DNA of 8,556 nucleotides from contig DHYN01000097.1 of NCBI GenBank assembly GCA_002414125.1, positions 12,657 to 21,212 of the forward strand. Reading direction: 5' to 3'. Under the pieces are notes generated by a model. It was not told where the DNA came from, made no database searches, and saw nothing but the letters and a program-made list of their open reading frames with translations. The stretch is from Ruminococcus sp. UBA5129. Lineage in GTDB: Bacteria > Bacillota > Clostridia > Oscillospirales > Ruminococcaceae. A program made the translations under genes and the position numbers. Shown here one piece after another: positions 5,967-8,556 of the stretch. Within the stretch, counting starts at the first letter, position 1, and each line of letters opens with the position of its first letter.

Positions 5967-7358
5967 ATGCCAAATATGTCGCTCAAGAAAAACGAAATGC
6001 CCGTTCAGGAGCCCGATGTAAGAAATAAGAATTTCTCCGAGGTGGCTCTCGGCTACACAGCCGAACAGGCTATTGACGAGGCTAAAAGATGCCTCAACTG
6101 CAAGAATAAGCCCTGTACAGGCGGTTGTCCCGTGCAGATAGATATTCCGGCTTTTATTGCTGAGGTTGCCGAGGGTAATTTCGAGGAAGCCTACAAGATC
6201 ATCACAAGGTCAAGCTCACTCCCTGCTGTCTGCGGACGTGTTTGTCCTCAGGAGAGTCAGTGCGAATGCAAGTGTGTGCGCGGCATCAAGGGCGAGCCTG
6301 TCGCTATCGGCAGACTTGAGAGATTTGTCGCCGACTTCCACAACGCAAACGCGAAGGAAGCTCCCGAAGTACCTGCTTCAAACGGTCACAAGGTGGCTGT
6401 TATCGGTTCGGGTCCGTCAGGTCTTGCCTGTGCCGGAGACCTCGCCAAGAAAGGCTACAAGGTCACTGTTTACGAGGCTCTTCACCTCGCAGGTGGCGTT
6501 CTTTCATACGGAATCCCCGAATTTCGTCTCCCCAAGTCTATCGTTCAGAAGGAGATTGAGGGTCTCAAGGCTCTCGGTGTTGACGTTGAGACTAACGTTA
6601 TTATCGGCAAGACTCTCTCTATCGACGAGCTTATGGAGGACTACGGCTTTGAAGCTGTATTCATCGGTTCGGGTGCAGGTCTGCCGAGATTCATGAATAT
6701 CAAGGGCGAAAACCTCAGCGGCGTTTATTCCGCAAACGAGTTCCTCACCCGAATCAACCTCATGAAGGCTTACAAGCCCGATTCGACTACTCCCATTCAG
6801 CCCGGCAAAAAGGCTGTAGTGGTCGGCGGCGGAAACGTGGCTATGGATGCCGCAAGAAGCGCTAAGCGACTCGGTGCGGACGTTACTATAGTCTACAGAC
6901 GTACCGAGAAAGAGCTCCCTGCTCGTGCAGAGGAGGTCGAGCACGCAATGGAAGAGGGTATCGAGTTCAAGTTCCTCACTAATCCCGTTGAGATCACCTC
7001 CGATGAAAACAAGTGGGTAAAGGGCGTTATTTGTCAGCAGATGGAGCTTTCCGCTCCCGATGAGTCGGGCAGAGCACGTCCCGTTGCAGTTGAGGGCAGC
7101 GAATTCGAGATCGAGGCTGACTGCGTTATCATGTCGATCGGTACTTCTCCGAATCCTCTCATCAAGTCCACCACTGAGGGTCTCGAAACTCAGAAGTGGG
7201 GCGGTATCATCGCTGATGAGGAAACGGGTCTTACCTCCCGCGAGGGCGTTTACGCAGGCGGCGATGCCGTTACAGGCGCTGCTACGGTTATTCTCGCTAT
7301 GGGTGCAGGCAAAAAGGCTGCTGCCGCTATCGATGAGTACATAGCTTCCAAAAACTGA
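5967..7358 (+). CDS. nfnB: NfnB: large subunit of NADH-dependent ferredoxin:NADP+ oxidoreductase (GltA-type)
   Basis: Large (NfnL) subunit, 463 residues, homologous to the glutamate synthase small subunit and often labelled 'glutamate synthase (NADPH), homotetrameric'. It carries the bifurcating FAD, two [4Fe-4S] clusters and the NADPH site. Cysteines 42, 45, 50 and 54 (RCLNC...CTGGCP), then 89, 93, 99 and 103 (with a further Cys101), form the N-terminal cluster region. The FAD motif GSGPSG is at 147-152, followed by LAGGVLSYGIPEFRLPK. The NADPH motif GGGNVAMDAA is at 287-296 with Arg311-Arg312 for the 2'-phosphate, and the C-terminal FAD motif GGDAVTGAA is at 431-439. AGGAGG (5952-5957) lies nine bases before ATG 5967, inside the end of nfnA. 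There is no glutamate synthase large subunit here, and the adjacent NfnA shows that the partner is Nfn. Confidence 0.9.
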   Translation: MPNMSLKKNEMPVQEPDVRNKNFSEVALGYTAEQAIDEAKRCLNCKNKPCTGGCPVQIDIPAFIAEVAEGNFEEAYKIITRSSSLPAVCGRVCPQESQCECKCVRGIKGEPVAIGRLERFVADFHNANAKEAPEVPASNGHKVAVIGSGPSGLACAGDLAKKGYKVTVYEALHLAGGVLSYGIPEFRLPKSIVQKEIEGLKALGVDVETNVIIGKTLSIDELMEDYGFEAVFIGSGAGLPRFMNIKGENLSGVYSANEFLTRINLMKAYKPDSTTPIQPGKKAVVVGGGNVAMDAARSAKRLGADVTIVYRRTEKELPARAEEVEHAMEEGIEFKFLTNPVEITSDENKWVKGVICQQMELSAPDESGRARPVAVEGSEFEIEADCVIMSIGTSPNPLIKSTTEGLETQKWGGIIADEETGLTSREGVYAGGDAVTGAATVILAMGAGKKAAAAIDEYIASKN

Positions 7359-7384
7359 TCTGCTTGCCATAAGTATTCTATAAG

Positions 7385-7420
7385 TCCCTCTGATCGCATT
7401 TAGTGGTCGGAGGGATTTTT
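7385..7420 (+). terminator. Strong rho-independent terminator after nfnB
   Basis: A 13-base-pair stem joins 7385-7397 (begins TCCCTC) and 7403-7415 (ends GAGGGA), with three G-U pairs and an ATTTA loop. Five Ts follow at once (7416-7420). It closes the nfnAB operon. Confidence 0.92.
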
Positions 7421-7446
7421 GGAAGAGTTGGAGAAAGGAGTTTTTT

Positions 7447-7923
7447 ATGCTTAAAAGTATTTTATCGGGACAGAGCTGCGCAAAATGCCGTCTCTGCTGT
7501 GTGTTCGACATCTACGACATCTGGGAGACTCCCGTTTTTACGGATGAGATCAGAGAACGCATCAGCGCCGTTAAGCCCGATGCGGAATTCGTCCCAAAGG
7601 ACGGCGGCTGGATATTCAAGACAGGCGAGCTTACTGCCGAACAGCTTTTCAACTGTCCTGCGCTCACCGAGAATGGATGTATGCTCGGCGATGATAAGCC
7701 GTTCGACTGCCGTATCTGGCCGTACCGCATCATGGAGGTCGGCGGCAGACGCGCGATCACGATCGCTTCTATCTGCGAGGAGCTTTACAACCGTCCGCTC
7801 TCTCAGCTTGTTGGACTGCTCAAGGACGGTCTTGCTGAGACGATCTTCTGCTATGCCGATGAGCATCCCGAAATAGTCAAGCCGTATTGCGAGGGTTATC
7901 CTGTCCTGCTCTTTGAAAAGTAG
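7447..7923 (+). CDS. YkgJ family cysteine-cluster protein
   Basis: Small soluble protein of 158 residues from the YkgJ-like (CxxCxxCC) family, thought to bind zinc or an iron-sulfur cluster. The N-terminal motif has Cys11, Cys14, Cys17 and Cys18; the second half of the site is Cys70 (NCPAL), Cys78 (NGCML) and Cys88 (FDCRIWPYR). Cys110 also stands in a conserved-looking ICEE. The biochemical role is not established for most members; rRNA or metal-related functions are sometimes suggested and nothing here decides. AAAGGAG (7434-7440) lies six bases before the ATG. It starts only 26 bases after the nfnAB terminator and I find no promoter in that gap, so it depends on read-through or on a promoter within the end of nfnB. 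Confidence 0.82.
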   Translation: MLKSILSGQSCAKCRLCCVFDIYDIWETPVFTDEIRERISAVKPDAEFVPKDGGWIFKTGELTAEQLFNCPALTENGCMLGDDKPFDCRIWPYRIMEVGGRRAITIASICEELYNRPLSQLVGLLKDGLAETIFCYADEHPEIVKPYCEGYPVLLFEK

Positions 7924-7977
7924 CGTTTTGGAGGTTATTGGATAGGTCTAATAAATGATAAATCATCAAAAGCAAAA

Positions 7978-8006
7978 TTGAATGGCACTATGAAAGATTT
8001 TATAAT
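7978..8006 (+). promoter_or_regulatory. Promoter of the last membrane-protein gene
   Basis: TTGAAT (7978-7983, four of six matches) and a perfect TATAAT (8001-8006) are 17 bases apart. Transcription would start near 8012-8013, directly at the AGGAG ribosome site (8012-8016). That would make the mRNA nearly leaderless for an ATG at 8017. The region is very AT-rich, so chance matches are possible. Confidence 0.5.
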
Positions 8007-8016
8007 AGGTTAGGAG

Positions 8017-8493
8017 ATGCGATTATTGAAGTGGTTCAAAAAAAGGTTCATGTTAATTTCTATTATAATAATTATTATTATAATCGTTATGATTGTTATG
8101 ATTGTTATGATTGTCAGAAAACACAATTCTCAACCACCTAAGCTAAATAATATTACATCAATTCGTGTTGAATATAATCAAAGAATAGCAAACCAACTTT
8201 CGTTAGTTTCTCCACTTGAAATAAAAGATGTCGAACAAATTGAAAAAATGGTAGATTGTTTCAATGTGAAATCTTATTATGAAATAGGTTGTGATTGTCC
8301 GTCACATGATATAATTATTCATTTTATGACAGAAAAAAAAGAGTATATTTATAACATTGGAATTACTGGAGATGTACGAATACAGTATTCAGAGGTTCCT
8401 GATGAAGATATATTTGGAATCGATATTGATAGCATTATCAATATACTCAACAATATCGAAGGATCTGGGAATTTAAAGTATCCCATAGGTTAA
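8017..8493 (+). CDS. Hypothetical single-pass membrane protein, AT-rich
   Basis: I do not recognise this 158-residue protein. It starts with a basic stretch (MRLLKWFKKRF), then one long hydrophobic helix (about residues 12-33) made of an isoleucine run and three VMI-type units, then a soluble domain of about 125 residues, presumably outside the cell. That domain has alternating beta-like and helical stretches, CDC at about residues 93-95, and acidic segments; it may be a small alpha/beta accessory domain. The start is ambiguous: ATG 8017 directly abuts AGGAG (8012-8016), whereas TTG 8026 has an ideal nine-base spacing and would remove three residues. The gene is strikingly AT-rich with A/T-ending codons, unlike its GC-richer neighbours, which suggests acquisition by transfer. 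Confidence 0.7.
   Translation: MRLLKWFKKRFMLISIIIIIIIIVMIVMIVMIVRKHNSQPPKLNNITSIRVEYNQRIANQLSLVSPLEIKDVEQIEKMVDCFNVKSYYEIGCDCPSHDIIIHFMTEKKEYIYNIGITGDVRIQYSEVPDEDIFGIDIDSIINILNNIEGSGNLKYPIG
8062..8112 (+). repeat. In-frame simple repeats encoding the membrane helix
   Basis: Two repeats lie inside the last gene. The first is a perfect 11-base inverted repeat around one base (8062-8072 and 8074-8084), made of ATT/ATA isoleucine codons. The second is three perfect tandem copies of GTTATGATT (8086-8094, 8095-8103, 8104-8112). Each nine-base unit adds Val-Met-Ile, so copy-number change would lengthen or shorten the helix without a frameshift. Confidence 0.85.
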
Positions 8494-8500
8494 TATAAGA

Positions 8501-8525
8501 GGCGGAGGGATCATGATCCCTTTGG
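8501..8525. repeat. Palindromic repeat-like element at the right edge
   Basis: AGGGATCATGATCCCT (8506-8521) is a perfect 16-base palindrome. Three further pairs (two G-U) extend it to 8503-8524, giving a nine-base-pair stem with a CATG loop. No U-tract follows, so it is a poor terminator. GGCGGAGG (8501-8508) and CCTTTGG (8519-8525) are the reverse complements of words in the left-edge element (92-104). The element probably continues past the window, with the AAATCCCTTTATCCCC region as part of it. Confidence 0.4.
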
Positions 8526-8556
8526 AATCCCACTGAAAAATCCCTTTATCCCCAAA

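Noticed and set aside
5099..5986. Long minus-strand ORF of 295 codons opposite nfnA
   Set aside because: It is a shadow of nfnA, whose motifs and ribosome site are clear. The antisense protein shows no family motif.
6504..7511. Minus-strand ORF of 335 codons opposite nfnB
   Set aside because: It crosses the nfnAB terminator and the start of the next gene, and lies opposite conserved FAD and NADPH motifs. It is explained by codon bias.
7955..7966. ATGAT-AA-ATCAT dyad after the YkgJ gene
   Set aside because: The stem is short and AT-only in its core, with a two-base gap and no U-tract; it is not a credible terminator or hairpin.
1..8556. CRISPR arrays, tRNA or rRNA genes, transposase genes, toxin-antitoxin pairs
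   Set aside because: I looked on both strands and found no spaced direct repeats, cloverleaf-like segments, rRNA words, transposase motifs or paired small genes.

Overview
The window looks like chromosomal DNA from an anaerobic, Gram-positive gut-type Clostridia bacterium, most likely Ruminococcus or a close relative in the Oscillospiraceae/Ruminococcaceae. Reasons: strong AGGAGG-type ribosome binding sites, tightly packed same-strand genes, rho-independent terminators with U-tracts, sigma-A promoters with extended -10 elements, the electron-bifurcating NfnAB enzyme typical of strict anaerobes, and the protein sequence style. This placement is inference; no rRNA gene is present. All eight genes lie on the + strand.

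Layout. (1) 1-294: no assignable gene. It holds hairpin-rich, repeat-like DNA (70-156), a possible terminator of an off-window gene, and a perfect-consensus promoter at 193-221. (2) 295-4951: a cell-envelope operon. It encodes an alpha/beta hydrolase, a MurF-like Mur ligase whose N-terminal substrate domain is replaced by membrane helices, a D-alanine--D-alanine ligase with a Gly/Ser/Lys-rich loop, and a LysR-type regulator. A terminator lies at 5008-5045. (3) 5027-7358: a promoter embedded in that terminator drives nfnA-nfnB, the two subunits of NADH-dependent reduced ferredoxin:NADP+ oxidoreductase. A strong terminator follows at 7385-7420. (4) 7447-7923: a small YkgJ-type cysteine-cluster protein, probably expressed by read-through or from an unseen promoter. 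(5) 8017-8493: an AT-rich, single-pass membrane protein of unknown function with its own promoter. It looks foreign to its neighbours and carries an in-frame tandem repeat in its membrane helix. (6) 8494-8556: a palindromic repeat-like element that runs off the window.

How the genes fit together. The ligase gene ddl would make D-Ala-D-Ala. The Mur ligase would attach a D-Ala-D-Ala-type dipeptide to a muropeptide, possibly at the membrane. The hydrolase may trim or process a related ester or amide substrate, and the LysR protein may control the set. NfnAB links NADH, NADPH and ferredoxin pools and is functionally separate, although the LysR gene directly upstream could also control it.

The most interesting item is the membrane-anchored Mur ligase in an operon with its own Ddl. 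It lacks both the usual MurF N-terminal nucleotide-sugar domain and the usual C-terminal KGSR-type motif. Other second-look items are the Ddl loop and tail, the promoter nested in a terminator, and the repeat-encoded membrane helix of the last gene.
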